Assembly (NCBI GenBank): GCA_004369085.1
Contig: ML210248.1
Location: 2,986-66,985 of the forward strand
Direction: 5' to 3'
Origin: Coprinopsis marcescibilis
Taxonomy: Eukaryota > Basidiomycota > Agaricomycetes > Agaricales > Psathyrellaceae
DNA: 64,000 bases
Shown: positions 14,216 through 24,342 of the stretch, in pieces
How positions within the stretch are numbered: position 1 is the stretch's first letter
Layout of the letters: every line of letters begins with the position of its first letter
The notes under the pieces: generated by a model
Seen by the model: only the letters and a program-made list of their open reading frames with translations
What the model was told of the DNA's origin: nothing
The model's database searches: none
Position numbers and translations under genes: made by a program

Positions 14216-15565
14216 TCAACTTCCTTTGAGGGAATCGACAACCGCCTGCAGCCGTTCTTTCCGGAGTGGTATCCATAACACTTCGCCAGAAGTCGTAGGG
14301 GCAGACAGGACCAGATTATGATCTCTAAATTCACCCAATAGTGACCGAAGCGCAGTGTCATTAACTGCAATGAAATCATCTCTGGCAGCATTGAACAAGG
14401 CATCGTATGCCATCCCATACTGCTGCAGGTCGTTCGTTGCCTTATCAGCCGCCTCTGCGATGCTTTCCAGCTGTCTTCTTGCCAGTAGTTCGAAGAGCTT
14501 CTTCGCCTTCTGGGTGACAGATGCCAGGATGTGATTTGCCGCGGTTTCGCTCATCGCAGCAGGGTTTTGTACGACTGAGAGATCGACCTTTCGCCTTCCA
14601 CCACCATGAGCCCCGGACAAGGATGAACTATCCACAAACGCCAGTTCGGCATCATACGGTAAGAGGGTTGTTAAATCGTGCCAGAGCCAAGAGAATCCAC
14701 GAGTGGCAGTAGGACCAGAGCTTTCGGTTGGTTGACGAGAAAATAGCTCGGATGACGACCACAGGAGGGGGGCATTGATGTGATCAATTGAAGCCACAAT
14801 GTGGATGTGGGGGTTTAAAGCAAGGAGACCCAGAACCGATTTAGCGCGGGAGGTGCGCAGGGGTGTAGCGTCGACGTTGTGAACAATGAGGTAGAGATGT
14901 TGTTTCTGAGATTCTTGTGCAAAGAATTCGTAGATTCTCGATGCCTGCTTGTCTCCTGCGCGAGACGACCCCTCGAACTCCTCCAAACCTGGAATCTGTT
15001 CGATCTGGGCCAACAGGTCTTTAATCGCAAAGTCTGCTTGATATCCGTTGGCAATGACCACATGGCCTCGCTTGGAGCAAGCAGACAACGCGAAGTCGTT
15101 GAGAAAATCCCGTTTCGATCCAATGCCGTAGCAAAGAATGTTGAACCCTTCTTGAAGCTCGAATAAGAATCTCGTATGAAGTTCTCGCTTGCGCTGCGGC
15201 TCCAGAATTGACGTCTGCAGTGGCTTTATCCTTTTTGAGGCCGCTTTAATTCCTGTCGCGTATTCTTCGGGGGTCATCGGTAAAACCAGCTGAGAGTAGA
15301 CGTTGGTCGATGTCTGTGTTCGCGACGCGGCGTAGGTGAAGTACGCATCGAAGTTCGTTTGGACGATTAAATTGTGACTTTCGTCCTCAATCTCCTTTCG
15401 CTTCCCTTTCCTACGCGATGGAGTCTGAGGGAACTCCACCTCTTCCTCCACCTCTTCCTCCACAGACTCTTCATCAGATGATTCCAAAGATTCTTGCTCG
15501 TCCTCCAAGTCGTCGGAATCCACTGCAGGCACATTCTCGAGGCGTCGTAGTGATACTCTCGACAT
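14216..15565 (-). CDS. ORC2: Origin recognition complex subunit 2
   Basis: Single exon of 449 residues. The N-terminus is strongly acidic (a Glu/Asp run at residues 15-45) followed by a basic stretch RRKGKRKEIEDE. The ORC2 core then begins: FDAYFTYAASRTQTSTNVYS, FLFELQEGFNILCYGIGSKR, DFLNDFALSACSKRGHVVIA and NGYQADFAIKDLLAQI. LYLIVHNVDATPLR, HIHIVASIDHINAPLLW, FSWLWHDLTTLLPYD and a C-terminal winged-helix region (MAYDALFNAARDDFIAVND, LWIPLRKERLQAVVDSL) complete it. ORC2 is a core subunit of the complex that marks replication origins and loads MCM. Length is within the normal range. It is divergent from the P450, with starts 286 bp apart. Confidence 0.93.
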   Translation of the reverse strand: MSRVSLRRLENVPAVDSDDLEDEQESLESSDEESVEEEVEEEVEFPQTPSRRKGKRKEIEDESHNLIVQTNFDAYFTYAASRTQTSTNVYSQLVLPMTPEEYATGIKAASKRIKPLQTSILEPQRKRELHTRFLFELQEGFNILCYGIGSKRDFLNDFALSACSKRGHVVIANGYQADFAIKDLLAQIEQIPGLEEFEGSSRAGDKQASRIYEFFAQESQKQHLYLIVHNVDATPLRTSRAKSVLGLLALNPHIHIVASIDHINAPLLWSSSELFSRQPTESSGPTATRGFSWLWHDLTTLLPYDAELAFVDSSSLSGAHGGGRRKVDLSVVQNPAAMSETAANHILASVTQKAKKLFELLARRQLESIAEAADKATNDLQQYGMAYDALFNAARDDFIAVNDTALRSLLGEFRDHNLVLSAPTTSGEVLWIPLRKERLQAVVDSLKGS

Positions 15566-15851
15566 TCCAATAGTGTTGTGTCAAAGGATTTTGAAAGAGA
15601 GTTCAGAACGTTCAGAAACAATTGAATACATGTTCAAGGGAGGGCCGAGTTCATCTGATTCTGGTGTTGCGATATTTGGCTTTATTGTTCAACGGCTTCG
15701 GGGTCGCGGGGAGCAGACAGGAACTGTTGGCAGAGAACCCCCAGAATCTCGAAGTCGGGAAGCGACGTATCTTGACCGATACGTGGGAATCTCCTGTAAA
15801 ATCGATATATAGCCCGAACGACCACATGAAGACCATATCTTTCTCGCGAGG

Positions 15852-18036
15852 ATGGCTGTGACTCTCACCCTCATACTTAGCCTCCCAGTCGTTCTGTGGT
15901 TGATTGTGGTAAATTTTGCAAAAAGGAAGCGAGCACCGGGTCCCAGGGGGTTTCCAATCATTGGAAACGCTCTGGATATACCTAAGGATCGACAATGGCT
16001 TACCTGGGATCACTGGAGGAAGGAATATGGTAAGTGAAATCTTTGGTCAAGTCGTCAAGTACATTCAAGTTCTCAGACGGACTCTAGGTGACCACCATTT
16101 TGGGCTCTGAAACCCTCGTTGTTTCGTCCCTGGAAGCTGCAGAAATCCCTTTTGAAACGCGTGGTATGGTTCTATTTAAAACTGCAGATGTCTCGGCAAA
16201 CTGAAAGGTTGAAGGATTAATATACTCGGATAGACCCAGAGCAATCATGGTCGGAGAACTGTACGCATTCTCGACAAATCAGACATCCTTCCCTGTCTAA
16301 CGCGGTCGTTATAAGTGTTGGATGGGGTCAAGGACTAGGATATACTCCAGGTCCACCAAACCCTCGCTTCAAAGAGTTCAGAAGACTTTTCAGTGCGTTT
16401 ATCGGCCACAGAGCAGTCGAATCACCAGATATTCAGACGGTTGAACAAGAAGAGAACGTCAAGTGCGCCGCATAGGCTCATGCTCTTTTAATGTATTCAA
16501 TTATGATTGTGCAGATTGTTGGCAAAGCTTCTCGACAGCCCTGATAAATTTATGGATCACACTCGGGAGTAAGTGGTCGTCTGTTTGGATTACAGTACTT
16601 TCCTTAATATTTTAACCAGCTCGAAAGCGGCTGTTTTACTGCGTCTTGCTTATGGATATCACCCTTCCTCAGAAAGCAATGACTCGCTTGGTTTGGTCAA
16701 GATCGTCGAAGACGCGATGGCTGGCTTTTCAGCTGCCTCAGAACCAGGTTGGTGGGTTGATAGCTTTCCTCTGCGTAAGAATTCGTTTTCCCTGTATCTA
16801 CAGTATGCGCCTTGATTGAATTTTGTCTAGTACGACACATTTCAGGGTTGCCTTTCCAGTACGCTGCAAAGAAGATGAAGCAGGATCTTGACCTGCTCTA
16901 CAGCGTTCCATACGAATACGTCAAGACAGCAACGGTGAGTCCTTGCTGGTTACTTACCTGTTACCTATCTATGAAACAGGCTCAATCTCGTAAAAGGATA
17001 ACGGAACGGCATAAGTGTCATTTATTTCAGCCTTCCTGGACGATAAACACGGCCAGGAAACTAAAGAAGACGAGAACACTGTAAAAATCGCTGCAGCCTC
17101 GCTATACTCAGGTATGTCGCGCTTTACTTCGAGACAAGTAGATTGCTGAAGATCGGTGCTTGTAGGTGGGATAGAAACGGTAATTCATTGCCTTCGACTG
17201 TCTCCCCTTATGACTCACAAACATCTGATCCAACGCAGACCGTTTCATCTTTGAATTCCTACTTCCTCGCCATGGCTCTCTATCCACGCGTTCAACAGAA
17301 AGCGCAGGCCCAAGTCGACGCTTATTTGTCCACTATCAATGGCAACTCTGGAGACCTCAGGTTCCCAAGTGTCTCCGATCGGCCTCACTTACGTTATGTC
17401 GAAGCACTGTTCCTCGAGATTCTGCGATGGCAACCCAGTGTTCCTCTTGGGCTTCCTCACGTTGCCAAAGAGGATGATATCTACCGCGGCTGTCATATCA
17501 AGAAAGGAACCGTCATTTGGGCGAATATGTGGTGGGTATCGTCCTTGCAGGGGATAGTGGCAGACTGAATAATGTTTCAACAGGTCGATTTTACATGATG
17601 AACAACTCTTCCCGGACCCACAAGTATTCAAACCGGAGCGATACCTCAACGAATATGGGGAGCTGGCTCGTAACTCGAAGCAAGCCACGACAGCCAGATC
17701 TGCTTTTGGTTTTGGTCGAAGGTCGATTGCCGCTACCGTACAGCTGCATCTTGATCTAACAGTGTTCTAATTCAGGATCTGCCCGGGTTTATATCTCGCA
17801 GAAACCAGCTTGCTTGTCGATATCGCAACGCTCTTGTACACCATGAACGTTTCAAAGCAAGAAGGTCAAGATCCAGAGCCATATTATGGAGGATTCATCA
17901 GGTACGAAATGCATATTTTGAAGACTCCGATTTCTGACCACCTCACAGTCAAGAGAGCAATCAGAGACGGGGTGCAAACCCTTCAATGAGCCTCTTTCTG
18001 CCTGCTTTGGTGTATGTATTCAACCGATGCCAATAA
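15852..18036 (+). CDS. Cytochrome P450 monooxygenase
   Basis: This gene has many exons. The N-terminus is a membrane anchor (LILSLPVVLWLIVVNFA) and a basic-Pro hinge (KRKRAPGPRGFPIIGN). Later exons read VTTILGSETLVVSSLEAAE, YSDRPRAIMVGEL, VGWGQGLGYTPGPPNPRFKE and FRRLFSAFIGHRAVES, the arrangement seen in the O-methylsterigmatocystin oxidoreductase-like P450s of Agaricomycetes. The I-helix AGGIETT is assembled across an intron. The ExxR motif is EILRWQPS, the PERF region is FKPERYL, and the heme motif FGFGRRICPG needs removal of the intron 17719-17775 or thereabouts. The substrate is unknown. The end is uncertain: splicing at GTACGA..CACAG near 17901-17950 gives a stop at 18034, but the tail lacks the expected C-terminal strand. 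An altered 3' end or an internal shift is possible. Confidence 0.82.
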
Positions 18037-18140
18037 AAAGATTTCTTGACAATATATGCATGAGATTATGATCCGAACAGTGTCTCTTTCCACCAAAACG
18101 CAACGATACACAACCCCGACCAATCTCAAGACTTCCCCAA

Positions 18141-21100
18141 TCAGAAATCGAATGCCTCACTCCTCCATCCAGGTCCACGCTCCCGCTCCAAATCCCGATT
18201 GTACCGGTTCTTGACCTCATCCTTGATCGCAACCGTCTCACCCACCGCATGCGCAACTTTGCTCCTTGCCTTGTTCAACAACCCTTCTCCCTCCCGACCT
18301 GCCGCATCGTTATGTTGGCCGTACGGAACCTGTTTGTTGTTGAACAACTGCGCCCCGCCTCCTACAGCAATTGACACATCCGTTTCATCGGTTTCTCGTT
18401 CCACGACCTTGGCAACTCCCCCAACGCCGTCCGCCACAGGCTCCATTTGTCGTGTGTGCTTGTTGAATACCTTTGGCGAAGAATATTCAATGTCATCTTC
18501 AACGCGGGCAGTTGTCGAATGGAGGATCAAGCCTAGTGATGTGGCTTCCATCTGGGTCCGCATCCGAATCGTCGCCTCGCCCATGGCGTCTCCCTTCCCG
18601 GAAAAGATCTTGTCGGGACCCTCCTCTTGTCGCTGTCCTTCCAGTACCCTTGATCCGCTCTCCGCAATTGCATGACACCAGTCCTCGACCAATTCCGCCC
18701 ACCCTTCTTCTTCCTCATAATCGATATCCAGGAGTTCCTGTTCATTAGCGTCTTCATATCGTCCCTGCTGCTTCATTTTCGCGATTCTTGCTCTCTTCTC
18801 TTCTACTCTCTTCCTCCTCGCACCTTCACGCCGAATTTCTCCATGGATCTCGGCATCGCGAACGAGCCTGGCCAACCCAATCGACAAATCCTCCAGCTTC
18901 TCCGTAACCCTCCTTTCGAGCACATTCCCGACCAGCGCCCGCACAGTAGGACCAGCCAAGGGTTGGACAAGGAGCTTGTTCAAGATCCAATGCCTGCTCT
19001 TCTCCAAGATAACCTCAACGCCATCCATCTGGATGTGTACATGGACTACTTTGAACAGGGGCTCGAGAGGGGCCTGGTACCGGAAAGCAGAATGTGGGAG
19101 ACCTGTAGCTTGGGAAGCTAATTGCTCACGCTCGCGGCCGACTGGTCCCTTGCCGATCGCACGCTGAATGTCGATGTTGGCAGGCCCATCGTCTTCCTCG
19201 TCCTCTCCTTCGTCCGACGATATGTCCTCACCTGGAACGGGAATGATATCGCCACCATGTGTCCCGGACGATGTCTCATCCCCCAAGCGCACGCGATTTT
19301 GCCTCAGGTTCTGTTCAGGCGGAGCACTGTTACTGTTACTCGTCAGCTCGATTTCGATATCGCAGCCCAACCCTGCATGCGGATGATTCATCCCAATGTC
19401 GACATTCATTATGCCCTCGTCCTCGTATCCAAGCCACGCATCTGGCTGGCCGTACTTGAAGTAGTATCCCAGCCCATCCACCTTGGCCCGTATCCCATCA
19501 ACATGGAATCGGATTCGAGACGTACTGCTGATCTGAGGACCGTCGAACGTCAAATGCGGTTCTTCAACTTCCCTTTCGGCTACAAGATGATCTCTTCCAG
19601 GCCAATGCTTGCTGACATGCTTTTGATGTCCCAGCAAGGGTCGTTCGACAGAATCAGGTTCGTCGACCATATCAATCCTGACCTCCGTCCACTCCCTGAT
19701 CACAATCTCATCAGGCACCAACGTCGTTTGAATCCCACCACCAACAACAGGGTCAAGGTCATTCCTACCCCGCCCTTTACGCCCCTTTCCTATACCAAAC
19801 TCTGCAGCTTCGCCCTTCACGAATAAGGCGTAAAGCCCTGCCTCCCACCCACCACTGTGGCTTCGAGCCTCGAGACTCGGGATTGGCATTGAATCCAACG
19901 GAATCATCTTCGCCAGACGGGGAAGAGCCCAAGCGACCCAGTCTGTCCATTGAAGGCTCGACCGAATTCGGCCCGCGAACGACTTGGTGCGATGCGGATT
20001 GGATTTCGAATGCCCACGAGCAGAGTGAGATGAGACGGATGAGAACAGACTGGACGTGGAAGTGCTAAGCGCGTCCAGTGCTCGCAGAAGCTTCATCGTT
20101 GATCGGTCTCGCTCGACCGCAGAGACGTAGGCTTCCAGCTCCTCGACCAAGGAGCTGGCATGCGCCTTGAACCGCCGCCGGATCTTCAGAGCGTGGTCCT
20201 CTGATTCCTTCGACGTCTCTTTTTGCCCCGCGTTGTCGGTATGGGTTTCATCTAGATCGCCGGCTGCGAATGCTTGTCAATCATCAATCTCATCGGTACA
20301 GTCAATATGGCGCACCTTCTGAATCGCCTTCCGCCACGATTGATCCAACATCGACCACGGCTTCCCCAACAACGTTCAGAATCTCGACCCCATCGTCAAA
20401 CAAAGCTTCAAGCTCCCTCGAGCCATTCCTAGATGTTACCCAACCGGGTTCATCCAAAGCGTTGTCCAGACAATCACCCAGTCGTGCAAAGTAGTTGGCG
20501 AGTACGTTTGGTGGCTTCACTCCTGATTTCTGCCGGTCCTCAGCCTGAATGCTGGGAGACCCCGAAGGTTGTTCGCTGGACGTCCGACTATCCAGCTGTG
20601 GACTGATGAATTCCGAGCCTCCGCCCTTTTTCTCTTTCCTTTTCCTCCGTTTCCCTTTACCTTTCTGCTCATGCTTCTCTTCCGAAAAATGAGGAGATCC
20701 GCCCTCGTCCTTCGCCTTTCCCTTCCCTTTTGCATCGCCCGCCTTGTGGTCGACTTCCTGTGCCACCGTCTGTTGCACCTCGACCGGAAGTTCCTTCAGG
20801 TCGCGACAAACGTTGACCAAAGCTTTGACAAGCCCGTCCAACGAATGGCCTTGCCCAGCACGCTCGAAAATTGTTTTCAAATCCACGAAGGCCTGCTTCA
20901 AGAAGACCGACGCGTCGGACGAATCACTCTCCGCCGTTTTTGAAACTGGTGGGTACAGTGACGTTGGAGGCGGATAGGAATGCGGTGGGTTCCAAGCCTG
21001 AGCTCGCTGATTTCCTTCGTCGGAGTTGGTCTGTGTGGAGGATGCGATGTCGTGCGCTGTGGAGGTTACTTCCTGTGCGATTTCTTCAGCAGCTTCGGCG

Positions 21101-22505
21101 ACGATGTCCCCGGTTTCGGCAAGCTTATCAGCGTACTTCCGGGCTAGGATCAGTATCGAACGAAGCGCGGACCGGGATGCTTGGTCTTCTTGCACCCGGA
21201 CCAGAATCTATGCATCATGTCAGTTCCTGCTTGAATCATCAGAACTGCTCGCCAACACACCTGTTGCAGCCGGCTTATGATGCTGTCTCTCGCTTTGTCC
21301 AAGGCAACATCCTTGTGTTCGGCCCACTCTCCTGCCCTTTTGGATGCCTTTTCCTTCGCTCCCTCTGCAACCTCGACGGTGCGAGATATCGCCTGCAGAC
21401 CTTGTTCTTGGATGGACCTATCACTTGATGTTTTTTGTACTTCGTTCATCGCCGCATCAACCTTTCGATCCACGTTGGCATCTTTCAAATTCTGTTCCAC
21501 CCCTTCAGCGGCCGTGTGCACTCGCAATGCTGCATCCTTGACGTCCGACGCGCCATGAGCTGCAAGATCTCGCAGAATGCTCACGATGTCCACCACGAGG
21601 AAGCGGAACACGGAAGACGTCAGGGCAGATTGTATCAAAGTTTGCAATGCATGCGCCAGGATAGCGATGTCGCCGGATATTTCTGATACTTCGGGAACTA
21701 CGGCAACCAGAGGTTAGTCGCATTTCCCCAGGCTCCACACTACTGCTTACCTTGATCCTTGACCTCTGCAGCAGACTTCTTCCCCGCCTCTAAGACGGAC
21801 TCCGAAGCATCATATACTCCCTGGCGCAACCCATAGTCCGAGGCTTTGAAATCGAAAGTCCCTTCCCGCGTTTCTTCAGCTCGACGTAGGTTGTAAAACA
21901 AATCTTGCAGTTTATTGTCATCTGCAGGCAATTGTAAACCTCTCGCCAAGAATGTTCAATCCCACTATTAGCTCACCGTTTTTCTCCATTCCGAAAGTCA
22001 GCACCGCCTGGATCACATTTCTCACGTCTCCCAAGACTTTCCGCCCTTGCTTACTTGTAGGGCCAAAGCCATGAACAACCTTTGGATCGATTCCAGTATG
22101 CACCGCACTATCCTTCAAGAGCTCTGAATTCAATGCTAACTGCAGAAGTCGCGATATCTGGTCCTGTGTTGGCAACTTCCCGGCTCGAAAGGCTGCAACT
22201 ATGTCGACGAGCTTCTCTGGGAAAGGGAGCGAATTGCTGGATTGCCGGTTTGCCCCCCGTTGCGATGAACCTTCTCCTAGGTTCGCTCGAGCTTCTTGTT
22301 CGCCATTAAGAAAACCTGCTCCGTCGAGATTTATGCTCCTCCCATTCTTTCTTCTTTCGATTTTGATCTTCCGGGCGTCCGTTTCTTCGTAGGTTTGGAA
22401 ATGGTGCGAATTCAGCTGGTTAGGGAGCAATGGTTCCCGATCTTCTTCGTTGTCGGGCAGTTGATCCTGCGATTTCTTGCCAAAGCAAGAAAGACATGCA
22501 TCCAT
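18141..22505 (-). CDS. HAM1-like (DUF5923/DUF4449) large protein, BPI-like lipid-binding family
   Basis: This is a large multi-exon minus-strand gene, roughly 1,300 residues. The start is placed at the Met of MDACLSCFGKKSQDQL (ATG at 22505), followed by EDREPLLP, a common start for this fungal family. Downstream exons are long amphipathic helices: FPEKLVDIVAAFRAGKLPTQ, SRLLQLALNSELL, LTFGMEKN and KYADKLAETGDIVAEAAEEI. There is a Lys/Arg-rich KGKGKRRKRKEKK insert. The last exon (18141-20150 and slightly upstream) has WTDWVAWALPRLAKMIP, HVDGIRAKVDGLGYYFKYGQ, a VHVHIQMDGVEVILEKSRHW strand and LLVQPLAGPTVRALVGNVLE. The family is thought to have a lipid-binding BPI/TULIP-like fold; that is remembered family knowledge and was not tested here. 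There is no transmembrane helix. The internal exon joins at 20.15-20.3, 21.2, 21.65-21.74 and 21.95 kb are approximate. Confidence 0.7.
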
Positions 22506-22919
22506 GTCGACCTTTTCCACAGAGTACTGAAGGAGACAAGATGTAACTCGGTGGTGGCTTACAGGTTTTGGTTGGTGACACTGGTCACGGTCATCCCGTT
22601 GATGATCGAGGGGTTTATGGTGTCGTGACGTCATACTACTCATCTTAGTGCGGATGCATCGCTGCAACTTGCAAGCCTCCACATCCTCCGTTTTGAGTCT
22701 TCCAAGGTAATGACTGGACTCAACGCAAGTGGAGGCGAACCTCAATGGCTCCTAAGGGCTCTGCACAACAACGCCGATGCTTTCGAGTATTAAGACACCC
22801 GGCCGCTTTGCCTCATATCGGTGTCCGATGACGTCACATTCCTCCATCTTATCAACCACCATCTTGCGCACCACCCATTTCCCCACCTTCGCTCTTACTT
22901 CACGCCAACTACGACGGTG
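22506..22919. promoter_or_regulatory. Divergent promoter region, HAM1-like gene / SDR gene
   Basis: This 414-bp interval lies between two divergently oriented starts. The minus-strand frame continues upstream of 22505, but its residues (for example RCIRTKMSSMTSRHHKPL) are not family-like, so it is probably leader sequence. CCAAT- or TATA-type elements were not convincingly placed. Confidence 0.35.
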
Positions 22920-24023
22920 ATGCCTACAGCCCTCATAATTGGTGCTTCCCGTGGACTCGGCCTTGCACTCGCGACACAGCTGGGAAACGACCCAAACTAC
23001 AATGGCTCTACAGGAACCACATTCGCCACCGTTCGTTCTGAATCGTTCGACTCGACTAATCTTCCTCAATCGGTTGTTGTAATCAAAGGAGTGGATCTCA
23101 ACAGTCCAGAAGACGCCGGAAGAGGGATTGCTCAGGCAATTCAGAGCAATGGGATCAAGAGTTTGGATCTTGTGATTATCAATGCAGGCGTGTTCGTCGC
23201 AGAGGTGTGTGGATTTGACACATTCTCACAGGGGCACGGCAACCTATTTGGTGTACTTGGGATCTAGACCTTGGACGCCCCAAAATATGAAGCGGAAGCT
23301 GAGATGTACAAGGTTGTCGCAATAGCTCCTGTCTTCCTTGCACATCATCTGTAAGTAAAGCCCGGTGTTCTGACTCTTCCAGTTGATCCCCGTCGCAGCA
23401 ACTCATTATGTTCCTAGTCACAAGGCAAACCTTTTCAGCAACCCGTCGAAGCTCGTGCTCATCACAACAGAGGGCGGATCTATCTCACTTCGAACGCAAG
23501 AGGAAGGCGGTGGAAATTACGGCCACCATGGTTCTAAAGCAGCGGCGAATATGGTTGGACGGCTTCTTTCCATTGACTTGAAAGATAGCGGCGTGACAGT
23601 CGTTATGATTCATGTGAGTTCCTTCTTGTACCTCGTCCCCGGTTATCATAACTTAATTAGGACTTCAGCCGGGGTTTATGCGCACAGAGATGACCAAGGC
23701 CGTAGGCTATGACAAGTATTGGGATGCAGGAGGAGGTAAGAATATGCCGGTGCATCGACGGTCGTGACGAGTGGCTTGATACGACCCTTTCCATTATAGC
23801 GGTTTTGCCGTCAGAGGCGGCAGCCTCGGCCCTCTCTTTTGTCTCGTCAGTCAATCCCGACCAGACAGGTACGTTCTGGGCACCGCGAGGACCTAGGTAC
23901 ATCGTCCTTCGAGTTGAAGCCTTCCATGCAAAAGTTTAACTTATCTCCATATCTAGGGACATCGGGGAAGCTGAGCGCGTTCTTGGAAAGAACCTGCCAA
24001 CTCCGTTGCAACTTCCTTGGTGA
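22920..24023 (+). CDS. Short-chain dehydrogenase/reductase-like protein with altered catalytic motif
   Basis: This is a multi-exon gene. The start is the Met of MPTALIIGASRGLGLALATQ (22920), whose GASRGLG is the Rossmann NAD(P)-binding glycine motif; NAG is present in LDLVIINAGVF. The exon continuing TLDAPKYEAEAEMYKVVAIA leads to LVLITTEGGSIS, the catalytic Ser strand. The active-site block reads GGNYGHHGSKAAANMVGRLL. The Lys and Ser are in place, but the residue four before Lys is His rather than the canonical Tyr of YxxxK. The late part includes MIHPGFMRTEMTKAVGYDKY (after an intron) and ends VLGKNLPTPLQLPW, stop at 24021-24023. It resembles the CsgA-like classical SDR group, about 260-270 residues. 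Catalytic competence is uncertain because of the Tyr to His change. Confidence 0.82.
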
Positions 24024-24342
24024 ACATGCTCTGTTAGACATAACAGAAGGAACATGGTATGCGCGCCCCCGCATGTATTCGGTACTATATCCAGGAATAT
24101 TGCAAAGCAGCCTGCTTCCAGAATCGTCAACACCATACCCCCGGTGAGCGTGCGGCTATGGGTTACGACAGGTCAATTTGGCGGGGGTTTTATCGTTCGG
24201 CGGGTGCCTAGAGGCATCGGTTACCGCGGAATTTGTACGTCAAGGCTCCGGTCTCATCTGGCTGCTGGCACCTCACAAATACTTATTCTCATTAATTCCA
24301 TCACATCGAAGTGCAGTACATAGATTTGTGAGAAAAGCGAAA
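24024..24342. other. Convergent 3' spacer
   Basis: This is the spacer between the 3' ends of the SDR gene (+) and the kinase-like gene (-). Nothing was recognised. Confidence 0.4.

Noticed and set aside
18199..19826. Several plus-strand frames of 150-234 codons
   Set aside because: Antisense to the HAM1-like last exon, which has continuous family-like sequence on the minus strand.
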